Source of the DNA: Terfezia claveryi
Lineage: Eukaryota > Ascomycota > Pezizomycetes > Pezizales > Pezizaceae
Reading direction: 5' to 3'
Assembly (NCBI GenBank): GCA_015179025.1
Contig: WHUX01000021.1
Span: 62,001-126,000 of the forward strand
Length of the DNA: 64,000 nt
The position numbers and the translations under genes were made by a program. Under the pieces are notes generated by a model. That model was not told where the DNA came from. It worked only from the letters and a program-made list of their open reading frames with translations, and ran no database searches. Shown in pieces: positions 32,081 through 41,693 of the stretch. Each line of letters opens with the position of its first letter. Position 1 is the first letter of the stretch.

Positions 32081-33560
32081 GTACCCTCGCAGAGGGATCT
32101 CGATCAGACCTCGTAGAGAGAGAACATGGTTTCTCACAGTCCAATCACATATGATATACGCTAGATATTGCCATTAACGTCCTTTCCCCAAACATGACTA
32201 GTTCTGTATATTTTTACGTTCACTTATTACTGATATTGATTGAGCAATGTCAAACTTGTATCTACACTGTGAAAGAAAACGCTGTTAGAAATGGGTTTTT
32301 CAAAGTCCAATCATATATGACCCGAGGATACCGTAGACCTCAACAAGTACATAATTGCTGACAACGTCCATTCCCCAACAGAACTAGTCCTGTGCTCGGT
32401 CCTGTGCGCTCGCACGTTCGCTTTATTGCAGCATCTTTGTCATATTGATCGAGTAATGTCAAACTTGATCTACACGTGAAAGAAAATCGCTGTTAGGAAT
32501 GGATTTTTCAAAGTCCAATCATATATGACCCGAGGATACCGTAGACCTGAACAAGTAATTGCTGACAACGTCCATTCCCCAACAGAACTAGTCCTGTGCT
32601 CGCTTTATTGCAGCCTCTTTGTCATATTGATCGAGTGTCAAACTTGATCTACACGTGAAAGAAAATCCCTTTAGTCCAATCACATATGATCGGGGTATTC
32701 TCACATAACTAGTGCTGTGAAAGAAAATCGCTGTTTAGGAATGGGTTGCCCAAAGTCCAATCACATATGACCTGGGATAAGCTAACTCGGGGATAAGCTA
32801 GACCTGATCAAGTAATTGCTGATAACGTCCTGTGCATGTTTACTACCGAAAATCACTGTATAAGAATAGGTCTGTTTGCGGTTGCTCAAAGTCCAATCAC
32901 ACATGACTCGGGGATACGCTAGACCTGGTCAAAAAATTGGTGATAACGTCCTGTGCATGTTTACTACCGAAAATCACTGTATAAGAATAGGTCTGTTTGC
33001 GGTTGCTCAAAGTCCAATCACACATGACTCGGGGATACGCTAGACCTGGTCAAAAAATTGGTGATAACGTCCATTCCACAAGATGACTAGTACTGTACAT
33101 TTTTTCGTCCGCTTTATTGCAGCCGCTTTGTTATATTGATCAAGCAATATCAAACTTGTGTTTACACTGTGAAAGAAAATCGCTGTTTAGCGGAGGGTTG
33201 CTTAAAGTCCAATCACATATGACCCGGGGATACGCTAGACCTGATCAAGTTATTGCTGGTAAGGCCCATTCCCCAAGACTAGTCCTGTACAATTTTTATG
33301 TTTGCTTATTGCAGCCGCTTTGTTATATTGATCAAGCAATGTCAAACTTGCATCTACACTGTGAAATGAAAGAAAATCGCTGTTTAGCGGATGGGTTGCT
33401 CAAAGTCCAATCACATATGACCCGGGGATGCGCTAGACCTGATCAAGTAATTACTGGTGTCCATTCCCCAAGAAGACTAGTCCTGTACAATTTTTATGTT
33501 CGCTTATTGCAGCCGCCAGCACGGAACAATAACGGTTTTGTCCAATCATATTAGTCTGAT
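32080..33560. repeat. Irregular tandem array around AGTCCAATCACATATGACC
   Basis: AGTCCAATCA-type cores occur at 32138, 32304, 32512, 32673, 32754, 32890, 33011, 33206 and 33404, spaced 81-208 bp. Full units also hold GCTAGACCTGATCAAGTAA, AACGTCCATTCCCCAA, CTTTATTGCAGCC and GTGAAAGAAAATCGCTGTT. A 121 bp unit is duplicated almost exactly (32836-32956 and 32957-33077), pointing to recent unequal exchange or slippage. The 145-codon frame at 33117-33554 merely spans the repeats. Confidence 0.8.
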
Positions 33561-34025
33561 CATATATGACCAGGGGTATAGGCTAGGCTATTGTGCAAAC
33601 CAAATTATGCCTAGTCTAGACTATCACATTGCCGATAACAAACAGACATTATAACGTTCGCTTTATTACATTCAGCAGCAATGATCAAACTTTGCCTCCG
33701 TATAATGAAAGGAAATGGCTGTTTGTTTGGTCACAAGTAGCGTAAACGGAATAGTGACCATATCAAGTTGGCATGTTATTTATGGTGCGATCTCCCCCCT
33801 TCATAGTCCCTGAACATTCATTACAATTCTCTGTCATACAATCGTGACAGAAGCCTGCCTGTATCGTGTCTAACTAGTTTTTGAGTCAATACCTGCCACA
33901 CCGGGAAACGGCAAAATCGAACTCAATTCAATTGTCAGTTCCATTGTAAGCAGACTCAAAGGGGCCGTGCTCGTACGTCCACTAAAGATCTACTAGTGGT
34001 TTCTTGACAATATCTAGGATACGAA
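33561..34025. other. 5' flank of the Lys/Glu-rich gene
   Basis: No gene seen. It begins with a decayed edge of the tandem array and contains the presumed promoter of the gene at 34026, but I cannot assign a TATA box. Confidence 0.35.
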
Positions 34026-35654
34026 ATGCCGCCAAAAAGGAAACAAACAGCAGATACCAATGAAGAGTCAGAGGATGACTATCACGTAACACGGTCAAAT
34101 CATGGACATGCCCAAGTGGTTGGATTCTTTGATACAGGGATCCCGGAAAACCTGTATGGGTTCTGGAGGCGAGATGTTGCTCACATAATGAGACAAAGCG
34201 GTATCTACGGACCGCAAAGGGCTGGAACAGATTTGTGGACGACTTTTGTAAAGCATGCTGCAGCTCTCCCCACAATGGCCCCCAAGGGGCAAATTAACTA
34301 CTTGAGTGATAAGGGCCTTAGCCACGCCGTCAATATTTTGGCTCAGGACGTCGCGAAGAAAGTACGTAGCGGGGCTCTAAGCAGGGACAAGGCGGTCAAA
34401 ACTGCTCGAGAGGCACATGCCGCCAAGCATCCAGAGGATCCGAGCCCCCCGACACTTGGAGAACAACTGCAACCCCTTCCGACAGCCACGCAATACACTA
34501 ACACGGAGGTGTTAGATACTTCTACTGGGAAGCCTCAAGCTAAGAGAACCAGAAGGGAAGAGGGGAAGCAGGACGATAACCAGGATGAGGTGGAAGAAGA
34601 GGAAGTGGACGAAGACAAACCGAGACAGAGGTTGAGGGGAACTAAGCCTAACGTGGGGGCGAGGAAGTTTATTGGATCGGTGAAAATTAAGACGCAACAT
34701 GCCACTCAGGGTGTGAAAGGGAAGAAGGATGATAGCCAAGATGAGGTTGACGAAGATGAAGAGGAAGAGAACGAACACAAACCGACACAGGGGTTGAGGG
34801 GGCCTAAGCGTACTGTGGGGGCGGGTAAGTTAATTGGGTCACGTAAAATCAAGCCGCGACAAGCCACTCAGGGACTACAACCGAAAGGTGCGAAAGGGAA
34901 AAAAGATGATAACCATCATGAGAATGACGAAGAGGAAAACAATCCGAAACCAGCACTGAAGAGGGGTAAAGAGATTTTCGGGGGCAGTAAGGGCGTGGTG
35001 AAGACTCAAGGGACGGGAACGTTGAAGAAGAATCCGAGAATGAATTTTGCCAAGAAGCAGCAGCTTGAAGGGGACGATGAGGATGTTGATGAGGACGCTC
35101 CCATAAACATCAAGACGAGGAGCGGGAAGGGGAATGTCAGGGGTGGTAAGGTGATTTTGAAAAATCAGGGTTCACGAACATACAAGAAGATTGTGAACCT
35201 TGAAGAGGACCCAGAGGAGGAAGAGGCTCCCAGAAAGATCAGAACCAAAAGCGGGAAGGGGAGGGTGGGGGATGGTAAGGGGACAGTGACGGGTCAAGGC
35301 CCCGGAACACCAAAGAGGATCGTCAAGTCGAGTGCGGTCAAGACCCAGCGTGTTCAGCGGGAGGAGGACGAGGACGAGGAGGAGGAGGACGAGGAGGAGG
35401 AGGACGAGGAGGAGGAGGAGGAGGACGAGGAGAAGGACGAGGAGGACGAGGAGGAGGAGGATGGTAAGGGTAGCGCTGGGGAGCGGGTTGAAAGCAGTGA
35501 TGAAAGAAATCAAGCGGGACAGGGAGGACGAATTCGAAAGCAGGCTGGGAAGAAATGCTCAGGGCAGAAGTTGACTGGGAAGGTGGTGGAAAGTAAGACT
35601 ACACCCAGGGGGGAAGGGAGAATGTTCAAAGGCAAGGGAGCGAAAAGAGTATAG
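34026..35654 (+). CDS. Hypothetical Lys/Glu-rich repeat protein, 542 aa
   Basis: One uninterrupted frame starts MPPKRKQTA. I do not recognise a family. Residues 1-150 look folded, with aromatic and hydrophobic positions (VVGFFDTGIPENLYGFWRR, GTDLWTTFVKHAAALP, VNILAQDVAKKV). From about 175 the protein is extremely charged: a unit of roughly 65 residues is repeated (GKKDDSQDEVDEDEEEE ... RGPKRTVGAGKLIGSRKIK ... ATQG), first well conserved, then decaying. A nearly pure Glu/Asp run occupies about 445-480, encoded by a GAGGAGGAC-type microsatellite at 35360-35460. The C terminus is Lys/Gly-rich. Alternating basic and acidic blocks suggest a nuclear, chromatin- or nucleolus-associated protein, which is inference. 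It lies head-to-tail with the next gene, which also ends in an acidic repeat tail. Confidence 0.65.
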   Translation: MPPKRKQTADTNEESEDDYHVTRSNHGHAQVVGFFDTGIPENLYGFWRRDVAHIMRQSGIYGPQRAGTDLWTTFVKHAAALPTMAPKGQINYLSDKGLSHAVNILAQDVAKKVRSGALSRDKAVKTAREAHAAKHPEDPSPPTLGEQLQPLPTATQYTNTEVLDTSTGKPQAKRTRREEGKQDDNQDEVEEEEVDEDKPRQRLRGTKPNVGARKFIGSVKIKTQHATQGVKGKKDDSQDEVDEDEEEENEHKPTQGLRGPKRTVGAGKLIGSRKIKPRQATQGLQPKGAKGKKDDNHHENDEEENNPKPALKRGKEIFGGSKGVVKTQGTGTLKKNPRMNFAKKQQLEGDDEDVDEDAPINIKTRSGKGNVRGGKVILKNQGSRTYKKIVNLEEDPEEEEAPRKIRTKSGKGRVGDGKGTVTGQGPGTPKRIVKSSAVKTQRVQREEDEDEEEEDEEEEDEEEEEEDEEKDEEDEEEEDGKGSAGERVESSDERNQAGQGGRIRKQAGKKCSGQKLTGKVVESKTTPRGEGRMFKGKGAKRV

Positions 35655-36170
35655 TAGAGCTGCTGATCGTGAGGATGGATCAGTGAGGGATTTTTTGGTG
35701 AATTTGTTCGGATATTCACAACGTTTGATTGGGAGTAGATAGTGGTAGTCGGGGAATTTTTCTGTATAGGATTGTAGGTGTCCTGCATTGGAGTCATGTT
35801 TCAGATGGGCATTTTTTTTTGTTGTATTTGATCGGTTGGGTGTGAATACTGAGAGATCAAGGGTGATCGGGGATTTTTGTTGGATTCGACAAGGAAGGAT
35901 TGTGTGTGTCATGGTCATGTTTCAGATGTTTTTTGTTTTTTATTTTTTGTATTAGTTGTCGAGAATTGTAAGTCATGTTTTAGAATGGTGTTTCCTTTTT
36001 TTTGTGTACCATGAGAATAGCTGGGGGCGGACTGTGGAATCAAAGCTGGTGTTGACAATGTTATGCTCGGATCAATTTCGAAATATGCTTAGTACACATC
36101 GGAGGCTTTAAGAACGGCCACAATGCCCACCGAGGTGGTTAGGAACAACTTGTAGACACAGCGGCAGAAA
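35655..36170. other. 3' flank with three decaying repeat units
   Basis: GTCATGTTTCAGATG occurs near 35793 and 35912, and GTCATGTTTTAGAATG near 35972, each followed by a T-rich run. This looks like a short tandem duplication between two genes. No gene seen. Confidence 0.5.
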
Positions 36171-38188
36171 ATGGTAGCGACACGGAAGTCCATCAGTAAC
36201 TCCAAAGGAAAAGGTAAGCTCAAGCGGTTAGCCAGCAATGGGGACATACGAGGAGAGACCACCAAGCGGCACCCTGAAGCCAATACCAAAAAGAGTTCTA
36301 CAAGACCCTTAGTGTCAAATAGCAGAACTACAATTAGTCCGGTGGGTTCAAGTGTTCCGCAGTTGCATCAATTGCGTCTGATTGTATGAGCGAGTTGATT
36401 AGGTTCCATCGGCTTTTCAGGCCACCATAAATTTTCCGGAGGTAGGAAAATTGTCCCTGGTTTGATTATACCTGTACTTACATTAGTAGTTGTCACAGGA
36501 AGTACCATCCAGTAAGGAATTGCCTGCATCCTCTGGGGTCCGACACACAGGCCCAGGACGTCAACGGAACTCCGGCTCCAGCATTGTGAATAGTCCCAAG
36601 GTAAACAAACCATTCCGAAAGAATATGCAGGACAGGTACTTACACAATATACTTGAACCACATCTAAACCACATCTTAATAGTATGGGCCAAGCTCGTCT
36701 CAGTCGATTCGCACGTTCCCCAGTTCGGACCCAATCCAACCACGATCATCACCGTCCCCTACAATCGAAATAGATGTCGACGATAATAGACCCAGGGGAC
36801 ATAAGAAGAGACTGACCGGGCCAGGTCAAATTCCAGGCGAAATCGGAGTTTTACTCAGTTCGAAGGAATAACGAAGGCCGTTGTATGCAATGCGGCAAAC
36901 CGCATTGAAAGAATTACATTTTTTGAAGAGCCCTTACCTGACCCTGATCGTACAGAATATCTGTTAGCCCAGGTATGGAAGCAAGCAGAAATCGAGTGTG
37001 GAGTCGACCAGGAACGCACGAGTCACATTGATGCATATGTAAGTGAAGTCCTAGAGTCGGTTCGGAGGAGACGCTGACAATCGTTTTCCAGCTGCGGAGT
37101 ATCCAATCCCGGACGCGATCGCACCTTGTGTACAAGCGAAGCGGCACATAGCAAAGCTATATGAGTTCGACCAGAATTGTAGTGCGGAGTTCATCCGCAA
37201 GAAGGTCAGTTGGTTGCTAGACAAAGATCGTTTGACGTGTCAGCGTGAAAAACGTGCTGTAAGTGTATTCATAGGGAAAATGTCGTTGTAGAGATGCTGA
37301 CAAACCGGGAAATCATTGCAGGGGTGGGGTCAGAGGTTCAAAGCCACCGAAGGAGCACGGTTCATTCATATGAATTTTTTCGATGGCATAAAGAAGATCG
37401 GAAACCAAGACCCGACATTCATAAGCCGGATTAGTGGTCCGTTCATCTGCCTGATTTTTGCAACACTGCGACACGCACTTCTCACATATGAAACTGGAGT
37501 ATTCCAGGATGGGAGTTTTTCAACTATACGAATTCCTCTAGTAAGTATGGGCTATGGATGTTAGGGGAGAAACACTAACAGTATTGTAGTAGCCTTTAAT
37601 CGAATGTTAAAGCAGTGGCAGGGTCTGCCGACAACACTGGAGCAAACCTTATTGAAGGTAATTCGGTTAGGGATTATTGGGCACTGCCACCTGCATGGGA
37701 AAGTGATGCGATGGGAAGAAGTCGAGTCGTATAGCATAGGCAATGATGAACTGGATGAATACGCTAAAGAACTTGCAGAAGATCTGAGACGGCAAGAAGG
37801 AACGCATCTAATACCATCTGGGTATTTCGATGAAGGCTCCCCAACGGTGGCAGATACAGAAAGTCAGGAGGACGGTGTGCCAACTATGCTTGTCGTGAAT
37901 GGCGTTGGAGAAGACGGATACAGTCCGGCAAGTGACAGATATGATGGATCGATAGAGGAGGTCGAAGATGACAATAGGGATAGTGGGGACGCTGAGGATG
38001 ATACTGAGGCTGGCGAACATGAGGATGATAGTGAGGCTGGCGAACATAAGGATGATACTGAGGCTGGCGAACATGAGGAGGATGACATCCAAGATTGTGA
38101 AGATAATGATGAGGACGATGACGATTCGGAGAACAAGGATGATAGCGACGGCGAGGTGGAAGATAGGGTTTCTGAGGATGAGTTGTAG
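36171..38188 (+). CDS. Multi-exon protein with DUF6532-like core and acidic repeat tail
   Basis: Pieces in different plus frames join across short introns. The first part, MVATRKSISNSKGKGKLKR (36171-36385), is basic, and an acceptor GTTGTCACAG lies at about 36495. From 36842, FEGITKAVVCNAANRIERITFFE leads to an intron at 37039 or 37043 to 37091. The next exon (EYPIPDAIAPCVQAKRHIAKLYEFD...) ends at GTAAGT 37259, and that intron ends at 37321. Exon GWGQRFKATEGARFIHMNFF...IFATLRHALLTYETGVFQDG ends at 37544, if GTATGG is the donor; the intron ends at 37589. The last exon starts AFNRMLKQWQGLP. The core resembles the fungal DUF6532 domain of unknown function. The tail (about 37950-38185) is acidic and has a 27 bp repeat encoding DDTEAGEHE. 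The joint between about 36780 and 36842 does not hold in one frame, so the 5' half is uncertain. Function is unknown. Confidence 0.5.
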
Positions 38189-38490
38189 TACACGGTCGGA
38201 AGGAATATTTTGTTTGAATTGTAGTTGGGTATATTTTTTTGGGTCGGGGTGTGGAGACGGTGAGTACAGGTTGGAGTACACAGGGGGTCTAGTTTCATTG
38301 TGAATGTTTTGAGAGAGGATTGGAGTGGAGGTCTGCAATATTATTTTTTGGAGGCAGATGAGGAATGTATTTATTGTCGGTTGGAAGTGGAAAATTGTAT
38401 TTTTCGTGTGTCAGCTGGGGGTATGGTTGCATAGATAGGTATATAGAGCTAAATATCTGAGTCAGGAGAAGCGGAAACCTAAGTGGAATA
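38189..38490. other. 3' flank, no gene seen
   Basis: G/T-rich spacer after the acidic-tail gene. No coding or repeat structure that I can support. Confidence 0.35.
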
Positions 38491-38670
38491 TAGTCTGGTT
38501 GCATGCCATGAATAGCTGTGAGCGCAGGCGATCATTGCAGGGGGGCTTGTGCCAACTGAGTTAGTCTGGTTGCATGCCAACCAGACTAATCTCAGAAAGT
38601 CATGATAGGTAGGAATCGGGATCGGAGTCACGTGTAGAAGCCAAGCTTACCAAGCATGCCAACCAGACTA
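38491..38670. repeat. Cluster of TAGTCTGGTTGGCATGC palindromic ends
   Basis: TAGTCTGGTTGCATGCC occurs at 38491 and TAGTCTGGTTG at 38561. The latter continues directly into GCATGCCAACCAGACTA (38571-38587), giving a near-perfect palindrome. A further inverted copy lies at 38654-38670. Paired ends 72-110 bp apart look like very short MITE copies. Confidence 0.55.
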
Positions 38671-39315
38671 ACCAAGTGCCAACACGGCGACTGTCAGCTG
38701 GGGGTTACGTCGAGACGGCAATAATATAGGATAGCACGCCTGCGGTTTGGGGAGCGCTCTCCCGACGCGGACTGTGGAGGTTGTATGGCCAATGGAGTGG
38801 TGGAGTCTAGACGGGGACATCGAAGCAGCCGTGCAAACAAGCAAGGCAGTCCAGAGACAGACTGTAGGGGGCAACAACAGGAACAGCGTCCAGAGAAGGA
38901 CATCGGAGGTTACCCGTGACGACGCACACCGCTAGAAGGCCTGCATCATGATATAGACTATGGAACGCCGGCGTCATGGCTCTATTTGAGGGCAAGAACG
39001 GGAACACAGCGTCCGGAGACAGACACATGAGGGAAGTCGTGACGATGGGCGCCACTAAGACGCTGGCGTCAGGGCATAGACTATGGAACGCCAGCGTCAT
39101 GGCGCGGACCTCCGGAGGCTGGCGCCAGAATGACAACGACTGTTTAGGGTGCGTCGTTAACTGTCAGTTTGCCTTTAGTTGCACCGGCGACATTGGATGA
39201 CTGAAAGGCAAACTCGAATCATTTCTGATGGACCTAGGTTGGCCAAAGGTATTACCAAATATAACTATTGCCTCCAGAGGCATAGCGCTATGAGGGTGTT
39301 GTGCCAACCAGACTA
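38671..39315. repeat. ~123 bp GC-rich tandem repeat and flank
   Basis: ATAGACTATGGAACGCC followed by GGCGTCATGGC or AGCGTCATGGC occurs at 38953 and 39076. GGAACA..GCGTCC(A/G)GAGA occurs at about 38880 and 39001. So there are two to three units of about 123 bp over 38820-39125. Frames through the repeat on both strands are not convincing genes. An inverted TAGTCTGGTTGGCACAACACCCTC lies at 39292-39315. Confidence 0.6.
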
Positions 39316-39659
39316 GGTATAGCATATCCTTAGTGAGATATCTGCACTAGCATATATAGCTACTTTTAGATAGTATAGCCAAGCCAGGCTATAAGGTCTG
39401 CTAAGTAGTGTTGATTATACCCGGTTAGCTAGACTAGTAGCCTCCTAATTTCCTAGTAGGCCCCATACTAACTATTGTGTGAGTTCTATTTGTTGTTCAA
39501 ATGAGACTCTTGTTAATACAATGGAGCCTAAGAGTTGTACTTCCTGCAAGTTCACTTACATTATGCATACAATAGTAGACTTCTAGCAGCTACCACTAAG
39601 ATAACAAGAGCAAGCAAAGGGGCATGATTGAATTACTGTAAAGACATATTCTTCCTAGT
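39316..39659. other. AT-rich spacer, no gene
   Basis: I see no coding or repeat structure here. Confidence 0.35.
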
Positions 39660-39915
39660 AGCTTATTCAGCCTGTAATCACTCCTTCTCTTAGCCTACAA
39701 TTCACCCCTTTACCAGTAGCTTATTCAGCTTGCGATTCTTTTCTTCCCTAGCTACCTATTTAGCCTACAATTCACCCTTTTGCCAGCAACTTATTCAGCC
39801 TGCAATTCACTCCTTCTCCAGCTGCTTATGCAGCCTGTGTTTCTCTCCTTTGCTAGCTGCCTATTCAGCCTACAATTCACTCCTCTACTAGCTAGCTATT
39901 CAGCCTATGATATAT
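39660..39915. repeat. 35 bp minisatellite
   Basis: CTATTCAGCCTACAATTCAC-type units recur at 39721, 39756, 39791, 39825, 39861 and 39896, spaced 34-36 bp, with a less regular unit at 39662. Confidence 0.8.
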
Positions 39916-40079
39916 TCAATATTTGCCCATTCTCCAGCTTGTCATACAACTACCTAAGCATATAGCTGCTTTATTTTTGCATGTCAACTACTGTAGTATT
40001 TACCCTGAACGCACCAAGATGTCAAATTTACCCTGAACTTGCCAATATGGAAGTGTGGTTGTTGGGGCAGCATGAATTA

Positions 40080-40265
40080 TTGGGAGAGGGCAAACTAGCA
40101 GTGGAGAGGAGGGCGCCAAGGGGGGCATGAACCAGCAATGGAGGGAAGGGGCAGCACTAGCCAGCAGGGGAGGGAAGGGGGTAGCATGAACCAGTAGTAG
40201 AGGGAAGGGGTAGCACAAACCAGTGGGGGAGGGAAGGGGCAGCACTAGTCAGTAGGGGAAGGAAG
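40080..40265. repeat. ~29-30 bp G-rich minisatellite
   Basis: GAGGGAAGGGG(C/T)AGCA followed by CTAGCCAG or TGAACCAG recurs at about 40142, 40171, 40200 and 40230. Short frames on the minus strand are only translations of the repeat. Confidence 0.75.
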
Positions 40266-40354
40266 GCAGCATAAGGAGAATGACGTGTATCTTGCCTTCT
40301 TATCCTTACCAGATATAATGTTATGTTTAGCCCTCTAGAGTAATACCCCCTCAA

Positions 40355-41545
40355 ATATTGCCTTTGCTAGCCAATATCACCCAATATTGTCTCTGCCAGC
40401 CAATATCACCCCCGCCAGCTAATATTACCCCTACCAGCTAATATCACCTCTACTAGCTAATATTTCCTCTACCAGCCAATATTGTCTCTGCTAGTCAATA
40501 TTGCCTCTGTAAGCTAATATCAACCCCACCAGCCAATATTGCCCCTGCCAGCTAATATTACCCTTGCCAGCCAATATCATCCCTGCTAGCCAATATTGCC
40601 TCTGCCAGCTAATATTGCTTCTACCAGCCAATATCATCCCCACTAGCCAATATCACCCCTGCCAGCCAATATTTCCTCTACCAGCCAATATTGCCCCTGC
40701 TAGCCAATATCACCCCCGCCAGCCAATATTGCCTCTGCCAGCCAATATTACCTCTGCCAGCCAATATTGCTCCTACCAGCCAATATTACCCCCACCAGCC
40801 AATATCACCCCCGCCAGCTAATATTACCTCCATCAGCCAATATTGCCCCTGCCAGCCAATATCAGCTAATATTGTCTCTGCCAGCCAATATTGTCTCTGT
40901 CAGTCAATATTACCCCTACCAGCTAATATTGCCCCTGCCAGCCAATATCACCCCTACCAGCTAATATCACCCTACCAGCCAATATTGCCTCTGCTAGCCA
41001 ATATTACTCTTGCCAGCCAACCTCACCCCTGCCAGCTAATATTGCCTCTGCCAGCTAATATCACCTCTGCCAGCCAATATTATCTCTGCCAGCTAATATC
41101 ACCTCTACCAGCCAATATTGTTTTTGCCAGCCAATATTGCCTCCGCTAGCCAATATCACCCCTGCCAACCACTATCACCCCCACTAGCCATCCTCTCCCC
41201 TGCTAGCCAATATTGCCTCCACCAGCTAATATCACCCTTGCTAGCCAATATTGCCTCTACTAGCCAATATCACTCCTACCAGCCAACCTTACTCCTGCCA
41301 GCCAATATTGCCTCTGCTAGCCAATATTACCCCTACCAGCCAACATTGCTAATGATAGCTAACCTCACTAACCTTACCCCTACCAGCTAACTTTACATTT
41401 ACATTTACCAATATTGCTTCTGCTAACCTCACCTCCACTAATATTTTTAACCTTATATCTACTAACCTTACCCCCACTAACCTCACTCCTGCCAACCTCA
41501 CCCCCGCCAACCTCACCCCCGCCAATCTCACCTCCACTAAGCTTG
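40355..41545. repeat. 19 bp minisatellite, about 60 units
   Basis: About 1.2 kb of CCAGCCAATATTGCCTCTG-type units. Because 19 is not a multiple of three, the frame cycles through all phases every three units, yet the plus strand stays open for up to 152 codons (40691-41149), reading PANI.PASQY..CQPI. I regard these frames as by-products: the unit has no stop in any plus-strand phase. Confidence 0.85.
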
Positions 41546-41693
41546 CAGCAGGCTAAAGCATGTTTTATATTTCTTTATTATTGCTTTTCATATTTTAGTT
41601 TGTTTCTTTAAAGGAAAGCTTTATAAGAAGCCTATATAATAATAACTTCTTTACCTAGATTACTAGTCTATACTTACCTACTATCTATCTATT
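41546..41693. other. Short spacer before the integrase gene
   Basis: No feature seen beyond a possible promoter of the integrase remnant. Confidence 0.3.

Noticed and set aside
35172..35574. Leu/Val-rich minus frame (would look like a membrane protein) and Arg-rich plus frame
   Set aside because: Both are shadows of the Glu/Asp microsatellite in the gene at 34026.
40564..41149. Plus-strand frames of 85-152 codons in the 19 bp array
   Set aside because: The unit lacks stops in every plus phase, so open frames are expected by construction.
39660..41545. Possible CRISPR array
   Set aside because: Units are contiguous tandem repeats without unique spacers, and the sequence is eukaryotic.
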